A stretch of 60,000 nucleotides of DNA from Hydractinia symbiolongicarpus. Lineage: Eukaryota; Cnidaria; Hydrozoa; Anthoathecata; Hydractiniidae. The notes under the pieces are model-generated. The model was not told the DNA's origin. It saw only the letters and a list, made by a program, of their open reading frames with translations, and did not search any database. The position numbers were made by a program, and so were the translations under genes. Location: contig NC_079882.1 in the NCBI RefSeq assembly GCF_029227915.1, positions 14,222,501-14,282,500 of the forward strand, in the 5' to 3' direction. This document shows positions 13,401 to 24,869 of the stretch, one piece after another. Numbering within the stretch: position 1 is the stretch's first letter; each line of letters begins with the position of its first letter.

Positions 13401-13429
13401 CAATTACGGAATGGAGTGAGTATACGTGA
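4438..13429 (+). CDS. MSL3: MSL3-like MRG-domain chromatin protein, 3' part (six exons)
   Basis: Exons read as 4438-4519, 4665-5294, 12614-12741, 12842-12983, 13246-13330 and 13396-13429. Every junction has GT/AG and matching phase; total 1,101 nt, 366 residues plus TGA. MRG-domain landmarks in order: LPRKPTVNDIFNEYF, LSGLNTYFN then LLYNFERDQY, a long Ser/Arg/Lys-rich insertion (about residues 75-285), then YGIEHLLRLF and VKIPVLLA...ISSFLEE. The insertion between the LLYxFE and YGxxHLLRLF motifs is typical of MSL3 and absent from MRG15. In known systems MSL3 is the chromo/MRG subunit of the MSL complex, which acetylates H4K16 in the nucleus. The chromo-barrel exons are not in view, so the gene is partial at its 5' end. 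Intron 3 is 7,319 bp and repeat-filled. The acceptor at 4665 was chosen for phase; a nearer AG at 4647 would break the frame. The last exon is tiny, and the protein ends earlier than vertebrate MSL3. Confidence 0.8.
5945..6145. repeat. Degenerate TTCAAATAAC repeats
   Basis: Several imperfect copies of a unit containing TTCAAATAACAT and CTGTTTGCAC lie just left of the TIR element, inside the large MSL3 intron. Confidence 0.45.
6154..6748. mobile_element. Non-autonomous TIR DNA element
   Basis: The left end (ATTCTCACTATGGGCTAACG, continuing to AGCTAACC) is matched by the reverse complement at the right end (GGTTAGCTCATCG then TTAGCCCATAGTGAGAAC), giving a TIR of about 30 bp with one or two differences. 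The word CATCGTTAGC recurs inside at 6237-6255. About 595 bp, no coding potential, with a TTTCTTTC-rich stretch near 6598-6640. The TIR contains CACTA, but no 3-bp target duplication could be seen, so superfamily is not assigned. Confidence 0.65.
6750..10750. other. Large-intron sequence without recognisable genes
   Basis: Lies within the MSL3-like intron. One local inverted repeat is clear: CCAACGTTTCATCCAA at 7968-7983 with its near-complement at 7998-8013 (16 bp, one mismatch, 14-nt loop). A plus-strand open frame of 169 codons covering it (7885-8394) shows no family motif and I do not call it a gene. Short near-duplicated words occur around 10,250-10,370. Confidence 0.4.
10790..11105 (-). 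pseudogene. HIRAN-like domain remnant
   Basis: On the minus strand about 11,080-10,930 reads QVGHLPKEIPLITKYYLDHG and then VLPVVIDKV. The VGHLP motif followed by a hydrophobic helix is typical of the HIRAN-like domains abundant in cnidarian genomes, and resembles the VIGHLKKG part of the frame at 50,967-51,314. A second exon-like block (10,860-10,790, after a TTTTGCAG acceptor) reads as SIFNLVMALQPLGAQ. Stops separate the pieces. HIRAN domains bind DNA ends in other proteins; no such role is claimed for this fragment. Confidence 0.35.
11380..11930 (+). pseudogene. RTE-type LINE remnant (endonuclease part)
   Basis: The DNA word GGCGTTAGGAAGGGCACCCA (11,403-11,422) is a hallmark of many invertebrate RTE-like elements. 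A 99-codon frame (11,457-11,756) includes RIAGVNVGTLGDRAGEV and then MSVYASQCGLGEKEKNKFYD, the start of an apurinic endonuclease domain. The spacing between GEV and MSVYA shows an internal deletion. Just after, VMVGGDFNGH-like sequence (about 11,770) follows in another frame, so the copy is frameshifted. It sits in the MSL3-like intron. No reverse transcriptase was found. Confidence 0.6.
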
Positions 13430-15255
13430 CCTAGAAGAGCCTGCTGTATAAAGTAGTGTGCTAAAGCTTTGTTTCTTTTAGGCTAATATTTTTTTTTAAT
13501 TTTTTGTTCATATGATACGTGGTAGCTAGTATTTTGAGTGACACCATTGCCTTTCGTATATTATATAACGGTTTACTCGGTGCCGGAATTTGTTTTTCAT
13601 TTTCATTTTGAAAAGCCGAAATGCATTTAAACAAGCTGGTGATACAAAAAAATTAGAAATTATACCACTGTAAATAACAGAAAATTGTAAATAACAATAA
13701 ACCGATCAAGGAAAAAAAGCGTGATTTTTAAGTTTTATTTACTTATATTCTAAATAAACAGGTGAACAGTAAAATAATGTTTGCAGAGTATATAGTATAT
13801 AGCCTTCTTACCGTAATTATATGTTAGCTGTTTGTAAAAATGTCCTATTATCAAATTAACAAAATTGAATAAAAATTAAAAAAAATGTATAACCTGGGTA
13901 CCTCCAAGCAAATGCTGGAAATTTTTGTGAACGCCAAAAGCCTTTCACATTACGGTATTAGTGGGATATAGTTTTGCTGTTTGTAATTAATCCGTCAGAG
14001 TCTTAATATATTGACAGAACCATGCTCAAAGAAATTCGACTCTCGCAGGATAGGGAAAAATGATTTGTAGGGATAAATATATAGATTTCGTGTTTGTACG
14101 AATAAATTAATAGTTAGTTGCAATTTAAACAGAAATTGATTTTGAGTTTAAATGTAATTTTCCTTCAAGTACAAGCTACTTTTTTACTTTAAGTTTCACT
14201 TTAAAATTAAAAAAGCAAGTGAGACCAACAGCACAATACAGTCCAATAAAAATTGTGAACAAACCTAATAAATACGTAGCAAAAGTGTCACATATTTGCA
14301 CGCAAAATAAAGATGAAATCTAAAACTGTGTTCTTAAGGTGACCGGCCTCGAACAAAAACAAAAATCTAAATACTTTACAATTGCGTGACAAATTTTTCT
14401 TTTAAAAAAGATAGTAAATAAACATAATTAAATACATAATATAATAAAAAATAAATAAAAAGGGCCAAACTATGAATGATATTTTACAGAAAGGGTAGCA
14501 GGAAAAACTGACTTCTTGTGCAACCCATAAATATTAATATAATTGCATTTTTTATTCGATTGTGGTAACGTCACAAGGATAGTTTATATGCATTTTAATG
14601 TTTTGTTGCTACGTCACTTCTTGCACACTTCAGAGCATAATCATAATGTTGATGTTCCAAAATTCTGTAGATGCAGTATTGTATAAGCTTTTTCAGTGTT
14701 TTGCTTGTGACATGCATATAGGGGCATGATTTTCAGCTTGATGATTTGTTATTTAAAAAGATATTTTATGCTAAGGAAAATTGGCCGTGTTGAAGATATT
14801 GTTTGCATGAGAATTAAATTCCTTACACAAAAAACAGAAAAATAGATCTATTTATACCTCTGCTGTAATCATATAAAATAAATATTTTACGCAGTTCCTT
14901 GTCTCGATATAATTTTCTACTATTTTACCATTCTACACATGGAAGGAAGTTTAATCTCACTTTCTTCGCAGCAATTTTTTTATATTGGTTTCTCTTTTAT
15001 GTTTCAGGGGATCAGTATCTGTTTGTTTTTTTTTACACAAAAATAACACAAAACGTTTATAATCTTTTCTTACTACTCCCCGATAACGTCTCAATTCCAA
15101 TAACTCTTAAGTACCTTATCAGTGAAAAAATCCGTTTATCATAAATTTTGTCGTTAAAAACTTTCGTCACCCTGCGAAAAATTCGTCATTTTTAAACGAA
15201 GAAATATTTTGGACAGATATATTTGACGAAAAATAAATCTTTAATATCTTCTTTT
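13430..15255. other. Intergenic AT-rich sequence, nothing recognised
   Basis: Downstream of the MSL3-like stop. AATAAA-type signals occur (for example AATAAA near 13,700 and 13,753), which could serve as polyadenylation sites. No gene or clear repeat boundary seen. Confidence 0.35.
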
Positions 15256-15258
15256 TTT

Positions 15259-16130
15259 GAATTTCCGCGCCCGAAGGCGTAGGAAATTCTTTAAAACCGT
15301 CGTTTTTTTTCTCTCGGAGAATTTTTTGAGAAAAAATCGACCCTGGGATTTCACGTTCCTCTGAGAGGAGGATAGTATTGGTATAACTGACTAACTAACC
15401 CTGTTCCAAATGGTCAATTGCAACCACAGATTTAAACTTCATACCCAAACTCCCTAAGTACTGGGAAGTCATTTAAATGACGTTTCAGGCCAAAATTGGT
15501 ATTTTTTTTCGACAAAATTTAGCACAGTTAACAAATAAAGTATGCTGAACATAATAGTGACATCATAATTTTGATTTTTGTCACCTAAATGTCATTTTAG
15601 ACCAAAATTGGTCCAAAAATTAAAACTACTTTATTTTTAACAAAATTTGGCACAGTTAACAAATAAAGTATGCTGAACATGATGGTGACATCAAAATTTT
15701 AATTTTTTGTTACCTAAATGTCATTTTTGGCCAAAATTGGTCCAAAAATTAAAACTACTTTATTTTCGACAAAATTTGGCACAGTTAACAAAAAAGTATG
15801 CTGAACATGATGGTCACATCAAAATTAAGATTTTTTGTCAAATAAATGCCGTTTAAGACCATAAACGTTTCAATCGCAAGACTTTCAACCACGAATGATA
15901 GGCTGTATTTTTTGTTAGCAATTTCTTTTAAAATGTGAGTTTATTATGACACGTTTCGTTTTGTTTGCGTTTGTTGGAAGATATAATGTCACTTGTGTGC
16001 TTTATCTTCAGAGCTTCATGCACCAAACCTCTTCGAATGTTTGACACGATAACACAACGAATTAGCAGGTTGTCATCAAATATTTTTGTAGCGAGCGGAA
16101 ATTCTTAGAGCCCTCAGGGCTTCTTGTTTC
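15259..16130 (+). mobile_element. Non-autonomous Helentron-like element (HINE type)
   Basis: The left end has GAATTTCCGC (15,259-15,268) and the right end its exact complement GCGGAAATTC (16,095-16,104), a sub-terminal inverted repeat. The right end then has a short hairpin (AGCCCT-C-AGGGCT, 16,109-16,121) and CTTGTTT. Between them is a tandem repeat array. Sub-terminal inverted repeats, an internal minisatellite and a 3' hairpin are the known layout of Helentron-derived interspersed elements. The same right-end layout occurs at 52,142-52,175, at the end of the autonomous-type remnant. No coding sequence. Confidence 0.6.
15481..15850 (+). repeat. Three tandem copies of a ~128-bp unit
   Basis: The word GCACAGTTAACAAA..AAGTATGCTG recurs starting at 15,521-15,522, 15,649-15,650 and 15,778-15,779, giving a period of 128-129 bp. 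The flanking GCCAAAATTGG and TAAAACTACTTTATTTT words repeat with it. Internal array of the Helentron-like element. Confidence 0.8.
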
Positions 16131-16599
16131 TTATTCATTACCTATTTATCACCAATTATATTTAACTTTCAGGATTCTTGAAGGGGGACGTTCATTGAGA
16201 CGAGTATTAAAAAAACTGACTGTTAATTAAAAACTGACATTCGGATATTCATGCTTTGACATACCGTTATTAACCCTATTTTATATACTACGAGATTAGC
16301 GTTTTAGTAAAAATTATACTAATCCCGCATGCTGGATTTTGGAGATGAACGATCATTTTTTCAACCAATAGACTGAGAGCAGTCGCATATAAAGTTCATT
16401 GTAGAAAGGTTTTGTTCTTGGCTTGACCGGGTAATCGTCCAAGGATTAAAAAACATTACTGCCCTTCTTTCCCGCCATTATAGGTCAAAGGTCTAATGTT
16501 ATTTTTTTTCAAAAAGTATCGTGTAACAAGGACAGACTTAGACTGAGTCAGAAAAACCTATACTGAAATGGGGTAAAAATGAAGTGTTGAGAAGTTACA

Positions 16600-17047
16600 A
16601 CTAATTGAATATAAATATAACTCTTTGTTGTCAAAACAATATTTCGTACAATTACATCAACATCACAAACGTCATAAATACTTTTATGTACTTGTTGGGT
16701 TGGTACAAGTATCTGCATTATCACAATATTAACAACATTGAAGTTGCCACTGCCTGCATCTACAAACGAGGTGACGTGCACATTTCTTGCAAGAACAAGA
16801 GAACGGAAAATCATTTGTCATTTTCTTGATATCCGTAAACTGTTGGAACCAGAACTACTTCAGCACATTCAGATGGTGCGTTGTACCACATAATACATTG
16901 ATAAAGCTACGCAATCGGAGTAAAATGCACGTTGGGGGAAAGGTTTCAAGATATATCCATAGAGATATTATTAAAAGAGAAAGAGACACAACGGCTATTC
17001 AAGCTATTTTAGTAGACGCGTCCCTGAAAAAGGTGGCGCATTCATGA
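16600..17047 (+). pseudogene. Fragment of a multicopy cnidarian gene
   Basis: The end of this stretch reads HRDIIKRERDTTAIQAILVD. The same nucleotide string (GAGATATTATTAAAAGAGAA and the following GAGACACAACG) occurs inverted at about 18,472-18,512, next to other pieces of the same family. I do not recognise a function. It is probably the N- or C-terminal piece of a second, inverted copy. Confidence 0.35.
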
Positions 17048-17049
17048 AA

Positions 17050-18450
17050 ATTTAAAGTTCCCGAAGCTGGATTGTTTCCTCTGATCCAATAATGTCAAAG
17101 AAAATGTTTCGATTGTTATTTCGCCCAATTAGGGTTGATAATGTTAGCAAAATTTAATATTTTGTAATAATCAACTGCACGTGTTAGCATAATTTAGACT
17201 CTTTAAAACGATTTTGCGATTTGGAAAATTACACCAAAGAAAATCGCTTAAGATTTTAAAACCTTAATCGTTTAAAAAATATTTAAGCGAAGTATTTTAT
17301 AAGCGAAGTATTTTATTTTGAGCCATAGGTAGAAAAGGATTTTTACCACATAATGTAAATTTATTAGCAGTACTAAATAAGTTTGAAGATTTTGATAAAT
17401 ATATCATTAAACTTTCTCTTAGCCAAGCAGAGCAAATAGCTTTTGATTAACCTGTTGTTGTGGACCAACTCAGTAGCTTGGATTGCATACACATACATGT
17501 TTATGTTAAAAACATGGTCATTCGACCTTTCCATACAACGGTCCTGGTAATCTGGTTTTTTAACGCTGTATTGCTGATCAAGGTTTTTACCTCCATACTG
17601 AGTTTGTAAAACGTGTGTTTGAAATGTGTGAAATTTTTGGTAATTAATTTCTCAATGCATATTTTCATTGTCTGATATGAAAGCAGATGAGTTCAGAGCT
17701 TACATCACTTGAATGTGGTCTTAATACTAGAACGTCAGAACTGATTGTTCCCAGAGAGAAATTCTTCAATGGCTAGCAATAGTGATTTAAATTCCATGTG
17801 GTTAGCCTCCTCGAGGGTATAGCTAGCTATAGCTATATTCTCTATGACATGTTTAGAGCAGCTCCTGAAACGTAAATAGAAATATGATAGTATATTGCTA
17901 AAACTGTTTTGATATAACTTTTAAATACGATAACTAGCCACAACTCGCTTTTTTACAAAAACTGTTAAGTTTTTAAAGGCACGAGTTTTTCAAGACCGCT
18001 ATTTTTACTTAAAAAAACGTTATTACCACCAAAAATTTACAGTTGAATTTTGGCCTTAAACTTTGACTAGCCATCGTCCTTCACTTAAAGAATACACCCT
18101 TACCTTCGTACATCTATGAAGGATTCATATTCCGTTCAGTATTTCTTGAAAAAAACACGTTTGTTTTTTCTATACATATGATAACAAGTATGGCTGCTTG
18201 ACCTTCGAGCTTCTTCCCCAACTAATTCTCTTGAAAATTGTGCAGGTAAATTATTTCGAAGGCGAGCTTTTTAACCAATTAACTTGGCGGAATTAAGTGG
18301 AAAACCTGATTATTTTCTTAATCTTTTACAAGTAAAATTGTCGGGATTCTCTACTGAAAGAATCGGTAATTAGTCGTTTTGCGAGAAACGCACAAAATGA
18401 GCTGGAATCTAGTGACGCGCCTTCTCCGCATTGTTTGTCTTAACAATAGG
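17050..18450. other. No gene recognised
   Basis: AT-rich sequence between two inverted pieces of the same multicopy gene family. Contains short TAGCTAGC-type words (near 17,815) like many places in this window. Confidence 0.35.
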
Positions 18451-18465
18451 AATTTGAATAGAGAA

Positions 18466-20044
18466 TTATCGCGTTGTGTCTCTTTCTCTTTTAATAATAT
18501 CTCTATGATCCATCTTAAACGATTTCTTATGAAATATATCTAAATGTAGCTCGTCATTGAAATTTTTGTTGGATAGGCGTCTTGAACGAAACTTTTCTGT
18601 ATTTTATTAGGATCTTTGCCGAAGCAATTTCACAGTTGAAATCCACAGTTATGTGCAGTATTTAATGCAGCGAGTTTTGTTCCAATTTTGCTTGTCGTAT
18701 CACAACCTATAAATAGAATTCTCTTATACAAAATGTACATTGTTACTTGTATTATGTAAGGCAAGATACATTAGAGTGAAATATGTACTTTAAGGTTAAA
18801 ACAAGATAACGTGAATTAACCGCTCAAGGCATGTACTGCAGATAGAACCTCGATGGCATCATCATCCATTTTCTTGACGAATTCAGGGATCGAAATCGCT
18901 TCTTTGCCTCCTGCTTTCCCCATAATTTGCGCAAATTTCGGTACTTCCAGAGATTGAAGTGACGACCCAAAGTTGTGAGCACATCTGTTAAGATAATTAT
19001 CTTGGTGTAGTGATTGATCGTGAGACCATGATTAAGATGGAATATCATTCTGTCATCAGCCTCTTCATGCGTACATTTGGGTAGTAAACACTCTTCTACA
19101 ATGCCATTTGATAAAATTGTTCAGCTTGTCATATCATCAGAGCCTCCGCTTTTAAGGTAAATAGGTGTTTTCTTAAGCACGTTTTATCACAACCACGTTT
19201 TTGAAAATAGTGAAAAGAATTACATTTAAATACTTTAAAAAATAATTGCGATTTGAATCTATCTTTTGGATAGAAAAATCATACAGGGTCACCGAATTGA
19301 TTGATCGTTTAAAGTCTTTGTGTTTTGATTATTTAGGACCGACCCTGAAAAGAAATATATAAATTCATAATTTAAAACATTACAATGCCACGTTTTGTTC
19401 GGCAGTAATTTCTAAAACGTTTAAAACATTAGACTAAAACAGTACTATAAGTTCATTCATTAATGTCAGAAAAAGAGGATTGCCTAATCTATTTGTTGTT
19501 TCCTAAGAAGTGCTTATTTACAAAATTGGTGACTTGAATTTCTTTTCGATATCCAGATTCTTAACCAAGGCAAGTAAAAGATCTTTAATGAACTTTAATG
19601 AATATTGACTCTCTTGTAATATGGTGTGTACGTCTCTAAGAAAACGCATTAAGTACAAATCTATACAATCTTTGTGGTACATGATATCACTGGCAAAAAC
19701 GGCTCCGGGTGTACTGAAAAACGAACATCTTGTATATACATCTTCTTTATTAAAACGTTTCTCAAATTCTAAATCTATTGGAGTTCCCTTTATGTTTAGC
19801 ACAATCACAAATGATACATCTATCACTAAAAACCGAAACACTCGAAGTCTTTCTTTTTGATTCCTTTTTGATTAACTTCTTCATCTAAAACTGCATAGTT
19901 TTCCTCATTTTCTGTCTCGCTACGTTCTAGAAAACGCTTCTTTGTTTTCAGATAATTTTTTTCGTATTTTACACGACGTTCTATTTCTCCATTTGATACA
20001 TCATCATTCATTATTCTACTTGCTTCGACAATTTTTTCTTTCAT
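18466..20044 (-). pseudogene. Multi-exon cnidarian repeat-gene remnant (HEEAD...GCDTTS family)
   Basis: Minus-strand blocks in order: a charged segment (20,044-19,826); a block with MYHKDCIDLYL (19,841-19,518); a block reading THEEADDRMIFHLNHG (around 19,060); WKYRNLRKLWGK, then in another frame KKMDDDAIEVLSAVHAL; and after a 114-bp intron (18,707-18,820, donor GTTAAT, acceptor TATAG) GCDTTSKIGTKLAAL (18,705-18,662). The HEEAD(T)RM and HALTGCDTTSK strings are ones I recall from a very multicopy protein family in cnidarian genomes of unknown, probably transposon-related, function. A frameshift in the middle block and a stop soon after LAALNTAHNCGFQL show decay. The GT-AG intron suggests it once was a spliced gene. 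Confidence 0.5.
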
Positions 20045-20847
20045 TTTCAGTACTGGTTAGCTTTCTATCACCCTTACTGTCTTTTAAAAATTTCTGTAAT
20101 CAAGGCTTAAGCCCGGAAAACCTAAGAAGCAACCTACAAACCAGTTCCTTAAAAACATAAACCTTTATGTTATTTCTAAAAAATAATAACATTAGAAATT
20201 TTTCTGTTTCTGACATACAATACATTTTTTAAATCAATATTTCTATCTTTATTAATCTGTAAACTCATACTTTCTCAATTCATGTTGACGAAACAAATAA
20301 CTAAGCATTTACATAAAGTGTAAATGAATCGAAACCTTTTTTTTAACACTTGTTTACGACCACCGCATGCTTTTCTACCATCATAATAGATAATTCAAAC
20401 GATTAAGAACATTTGAATGGTCAATAGTATTCGAGACGGAAATAATTCATCAAATTATTTTGTATAAAAGCTACTTGAGACACAAATGTAGATGTACTTT
20501 TAACTTTTCAACACTTTTTTTTATCCCATGTCAGTATAGGTTTTTCTAATTCAGCATAAAAGGTGCTAACAAATAAGGCGTCACAAGATATTTTTTGGAA
20601 AAAATGTTTTTGACCTTTGACTCATAATGGCAATAAATTGGTTCATGGACATAAAAGGGCAGTTATTTTTTGAACAATTATCTGGTCAAATCAAGATTCA
20701 AAACCCCTCTACAACGAGCTTTATACGTTACTGCTCTCAGCTCCTGTAGGAATATCAAAAAAGCGGATTTACAAGAGAGGCGGAAATAATACAGTACCTA
20801 TATTTCCATTATAAATTCAACACACCAAAATTACTTGAAGGAGGACA

Positions 20848-20974
20848 ACTGTAATAAACGCCTCTTTTAGACAGTAAGCGTTTTTATGGGAGCGGGGTTT
20901 ATTATACTTTTATTTTTAAGAAGGGGTGTCTATTGAATACAGGCGTTTAATAGAGACTGGGCATTTCTTACAGT
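20848..20974. mobile_element. Short MITE-like element
   Basis: Ends ACTGTAATAAACGCC and GGCATTTCTTACAGT are imperfect inverted repeats (two mismatches in 15). About 127 bp with an internal GCGTTT/AAACGC-rich core. No coding sequence. Confidence 0.4.
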
Positions 20975-20979
20975 ATTTA

Positions 20980-22455
20980 ACACCTTATATGTGAGAAAAA
21001 CCCGCAAACAACAAATCTTATCTTATAAAATTCAGATTTGGAAACTGAAAACTGAAATGATTTGAGCCCAAGCCTGTTCTTATTTTTCGGCTAATTATGA
21101 GGCTTATTTTCTACTAACATTTTTCTTGTAAAAAACGTGTAGATGCTTGACATTTTCTTAACAAATTGCGTCGTTGGTAGTTTCTCAAAGAAAGAGTTTT
21201 TTCCTTGGGCAAAATCATGACGCTTTCCTCCCTTTTAAACAAATTCCTTATTAAATGATCAGGGTAAATTTATATGCAGTATGCTGAGCTTTCTTTATGA
21301 AAAAGTAGATAGGCTGTAAATTAATGGTTAAAGCCAAAAGTCCACTTCAATCTTTTGACACGTCTGAAATAGAGAAGGAGTGCAAACTATATTTTTCTAT
21401 TGTAGTATCCGCAAAGCACGAGCAGGAGCTTTATTTAGCTTATAATTTTTAATCTGACGCTTCAAAGTTTCAACAACAAAATAATTTCCCATTCACAAAT
21501 GCGCAATGCATTCTGGTAGTCAACCGCAAACTAGAAAAAGCTTGATCACATAGCGTAGTTGTTTTTTTTTCTGTTTACTACATTTGTATCAAGCATATGG
21601 AGACATTCTGTATGACAAATGTAATTGCAAAGCTGGTGCAAGCAAATGCTCCAAACATGTTGCAGCGCTACTCTGTCAACGTGTGGAGGTTAACAGTTAA
21701 TTTAAATATCCTACAAAGTACCCAAATTTTGTTCAAATAAAGTGCCATTGATAATTGAAACACTGACTGTAATATCCTGTAATTCTTTACTATTTCGATT
21801 GCTCTTTTAACGTGAACTCTGGCAAGTTTCTTTTAGAGTTATTGTAGCACAGGGAACACAACATGTAAGCCCACCTCTTTTTACTTGATTTTGGTGCTTG
21901 TAAACCTTTTTCGTAAATTATACACGATACGTTGTATACAAGAGTCTCGACTGGTAGTACATAATTTGGTGAGTGAAATGAGTTTTCAAAAAAACTGCTG
22001 TTTGTTGCCAGTGTAAAGTTTTCATCTGATTTCTCTGACACTGTGAAGTCCGTATATGTCGCCATTTTTTTAATTTTTTTATATTATGCTGTTGACTACA
22101 ACTACCTGAATGTCACATAAAGGGAACAAGGAATTAAGAAACACGAAACGTGTATGGTTTAAAGAAAACAATTTTTAAAAATTCTGATTGGTTTGCACGA
22201 GGCGCTATGTGATCTTTAATTATTTTTTTAAAAAACGGCTGCAAAGTCATGGTCGTAAACATGGTCGCGTGATAGCTAACAATAATAAAAAAAGGCAAAA
22301 GAAGGAATACAACATCCATATGTATATAAATATATTTATTTTTGTTATAATGTAAAATATAATTCTATAAAAAAATTTAAAATCACAACTCGTAATATGG
22401 CTAGCTAGCTAAACATAGCTACAGGCAGCGGGTTTTTTTTGCCTTTTTTGTTAGG
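20980..22455. other. No gene recognised
   Basis: AT-rich sequence. Minus-strand open frames of 91 and 61 codons (22,065-21,790 and 22,319-22,134) have no motif I recognise. AGCTAGCTAGC words near 22,398. Confidence 0.35.
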
Positions 22456-22458
22456 AGA

Positions 22459-24680
22459 GACGACGGCGAAAAGTACCCTGGTATCGTTGAGCTATTTTGT
22501 CCGATATAGCCAGATTATGCGACACGTCATACGTTAATTTATGTGACCAACAATGGCGGATCCTTAGCGGGCAGAATTTTATGTTCTAGCAACAGAAAAC
22601 ATAACGTCTCACGACTAAAATATACAAGAAAGTTGTGATGTTTTATTAGCAGGTTACATAATACTTAATATTGTTTAGCTAGCTATAGCTTGCTAGGTTC
22701 TTCCTGAATAAAAAATTTTCTTTGCTGAACTCAGATAGTTCTTTGTTAGATTTCAAATCCAGTTTATGGAAAAAGTTTTTTATTTTTGTGGCGTTTTGAA
22801 TCCTATGGAAAATAGGAAGTAAAGAGAAGGGCTGACTAATTTCTGGATATATGTAGACAGCTTCAGATATTATAAAAGCTTGCCTTAAACATTATGACAT
22901 TCTGTTATGTAAAGGAGCAGTTTTGCTCTTTTACACATAACAGAATTGGGGATATTTTGGAAAACTGATTTTCGAAATACTTTTAATTTTTACAAGAACT
23001 AATTTTTTGCAAAGTTAGCAACTTCTATTATTATTTAAAATACATCCTTAATCTGAATATATAAACAAATATTAGTATATGTACTAAGAGGGATATAAGC
23101 TAAGGCTATTTTCCACTTCAGGAAAATTTTCAGTGGAATGGAATGGAAAGAAACAGAAAAGTCTCTGAGCATGCAAACTTAAAATGTTTACATCACGTAA
23201 ACAGAAATTCTCTTGTCCGTTCTGTTTCGAGCAAAGTAGAATGAAATTCACCTTTTTTTCTTTGCATTGTGTACGAAAAAGACAGGTAGAGAATTATTTA
23301 GCCAATCAGGTTATTTCATTTTGTGAAGTCTGTTTACTTCTGTATAAAAATGAGTGCATTATTATGAAGTGGAAATTATATACAATTAGAAAATTTTCTA
23401 ATGAGTTCTGTTTCTGTCTGTTCCGTTCCGTGGAAAATAGCCTTTAAAGTGCCCAGTAAAGTGAGCTATGAAAATACTTCTTGTTCGAAGCCATACTTTT
23501 TGCAAAATAAAATTGAAATAAAGACTTGAAACTTAGACATGACATGTTTTTAGGTTACTTTGATAAAATTGAGTCACAAAAGTATTTACTATTATCATAG
23601 TTCCTGAGTTTCTTAATTTAGTCGTTTTCAAGGACACTGATAAACGATTTTTGACAGTATATCAATTTTGACAAGGAAACTTGTGCAAAATACATTATGA
23701 GCAATTCTCATGATTGGAATTGACAGATAGGGTCTAAATAGAAATATATGCTACGCTTGCTTGGTGCAACCCAGTTTCCTATTTGCTTATATTACAAAAA
23801 GCTACTTTGTCTATAAAAAATTGTCATAATATTGTAAAAGGTTGTTGCTGGATACTCAGAAAAAGATAGCCATATTTCAGTTCAAATGCCAATTTTTTAA
23901 AATACAGCATCTTTTTAAGCTGCAAGTCGGTTGATTTTACCCGCTTCCCCATATATATGGTTAAGGTACTGCAATTTATAGATTTCTCAGAGACGCTAGA
24001 TCCCCCTTCTTCAAGTTTTATTATATTTTTTTTCTTGAATAAATTCATCAATTTAAGTGAATATTTGATATATTTTTGCAAATAGGGTCCACATATTTGT
24101 AGGATTTATTCTTGTGCATCTGATTTCAAACTAGTGTGTTGTTATTGCATTTTTTAAGGAATAAACAAACAAAATCTCTAATCTTGTCATAATTTGCAAA
24201 CGTTGAAAAAGTTGAGCTAGCCAATAGCTAAATGTGAACAAAGTACCAAGCTAAAATACATAAAGATAGCTGTTATCAGCACGCCTGCAGTAGGTTTTTC
24301 ATCCTCTACTTCGTGCTAAGCATATTACAAACGTTTTTGTTTTACCTATAGCTAGCTAGCTACAAACACTTAATAAAAGACAGGGCTGTTGTTTTTATTA
24401 ACTCAGCAGTCTACTATGATTTCTTAATTTACAACGCAGCACCAAGACCGAGTCAGTTATATTTTAATAAATCTAAAAAAGTAACACCAAAACATTTTTT
24501 ATAAATTTTGCTGGCTTTATAAAGTTTTGTTTACAAATCTGATTGATCACGGCTTCATGCACCATTTTATTATTGACCTGAAAAAGTGCTGAAAAAAAAA
24601 ATCATGATTATGCGAAAATGTGAAAACCAATCATATTTCAAAATCTGGCCAATGATACAAGGGTATTTTTCGCCGTCGTC
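22459..24680. repeat. Inverted pair of a GACGACGGCGAAAA sequence
   Basis: GACGACGGCGAAAAGTACCC then TGGTAT at 22,459-22,484 is matched in reverse complement at 24,655-24,680 (ATACAAGGGTATTTTTCGCC then GTCGTC), about 26 bp with two differences. They could be the ends of one 2.2-kb element or two separate insertions. TAGCTAGC-rich sequence accompanies both. Most of the interval has no recognised gene. Confidence 0.35.
23103..23444. mobile_element. MITE with AGGCTATTTTCCAC ends
   Basis: Left AGGCTATTTTCCAC and right GTGGAAAATAGCCT are perfect 14-bp inverted repeats, about 342 bp apart. An 87-codon open frame inside (23,184-23,447) has no recognised motif. Lies inside the wider inverted pair. 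Confidence 0.6.
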
Positions 24681-24799
24681 AAAAACCCTAGGGACGAGGG
24701 CGGTCACACTTTTTAAATTTTGCTTCTATTTATGTTTTGCTAGCTAGCTAATAAAAACAGCATAAAAATTGGTAACCACTAGAAACCAATTTAAAATCA

Positions 24800-24866
24800 G
24801 TATATAAAGGGTTGCGGAGCGGCAACAGCTTCCCTATGTTCGCAAGCGAAAAATCATACTCAACGG
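24800..24866 (-). repeat. Inverted copy of a module from the 42.9-46.8 kb array
   Basis: Its reverse complement (TTTTTCGCTTGCGAAC, then TAGGGAA, then CGCTCCGCAAC and a TATA-like end) matches the module at 42,910-43,010, 46,626-46,735 and 46,735-46,833. Shows that module is dispersed, not confined to the array. Confidence 0.5.
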
Positions 24867-24869
24867 TGC

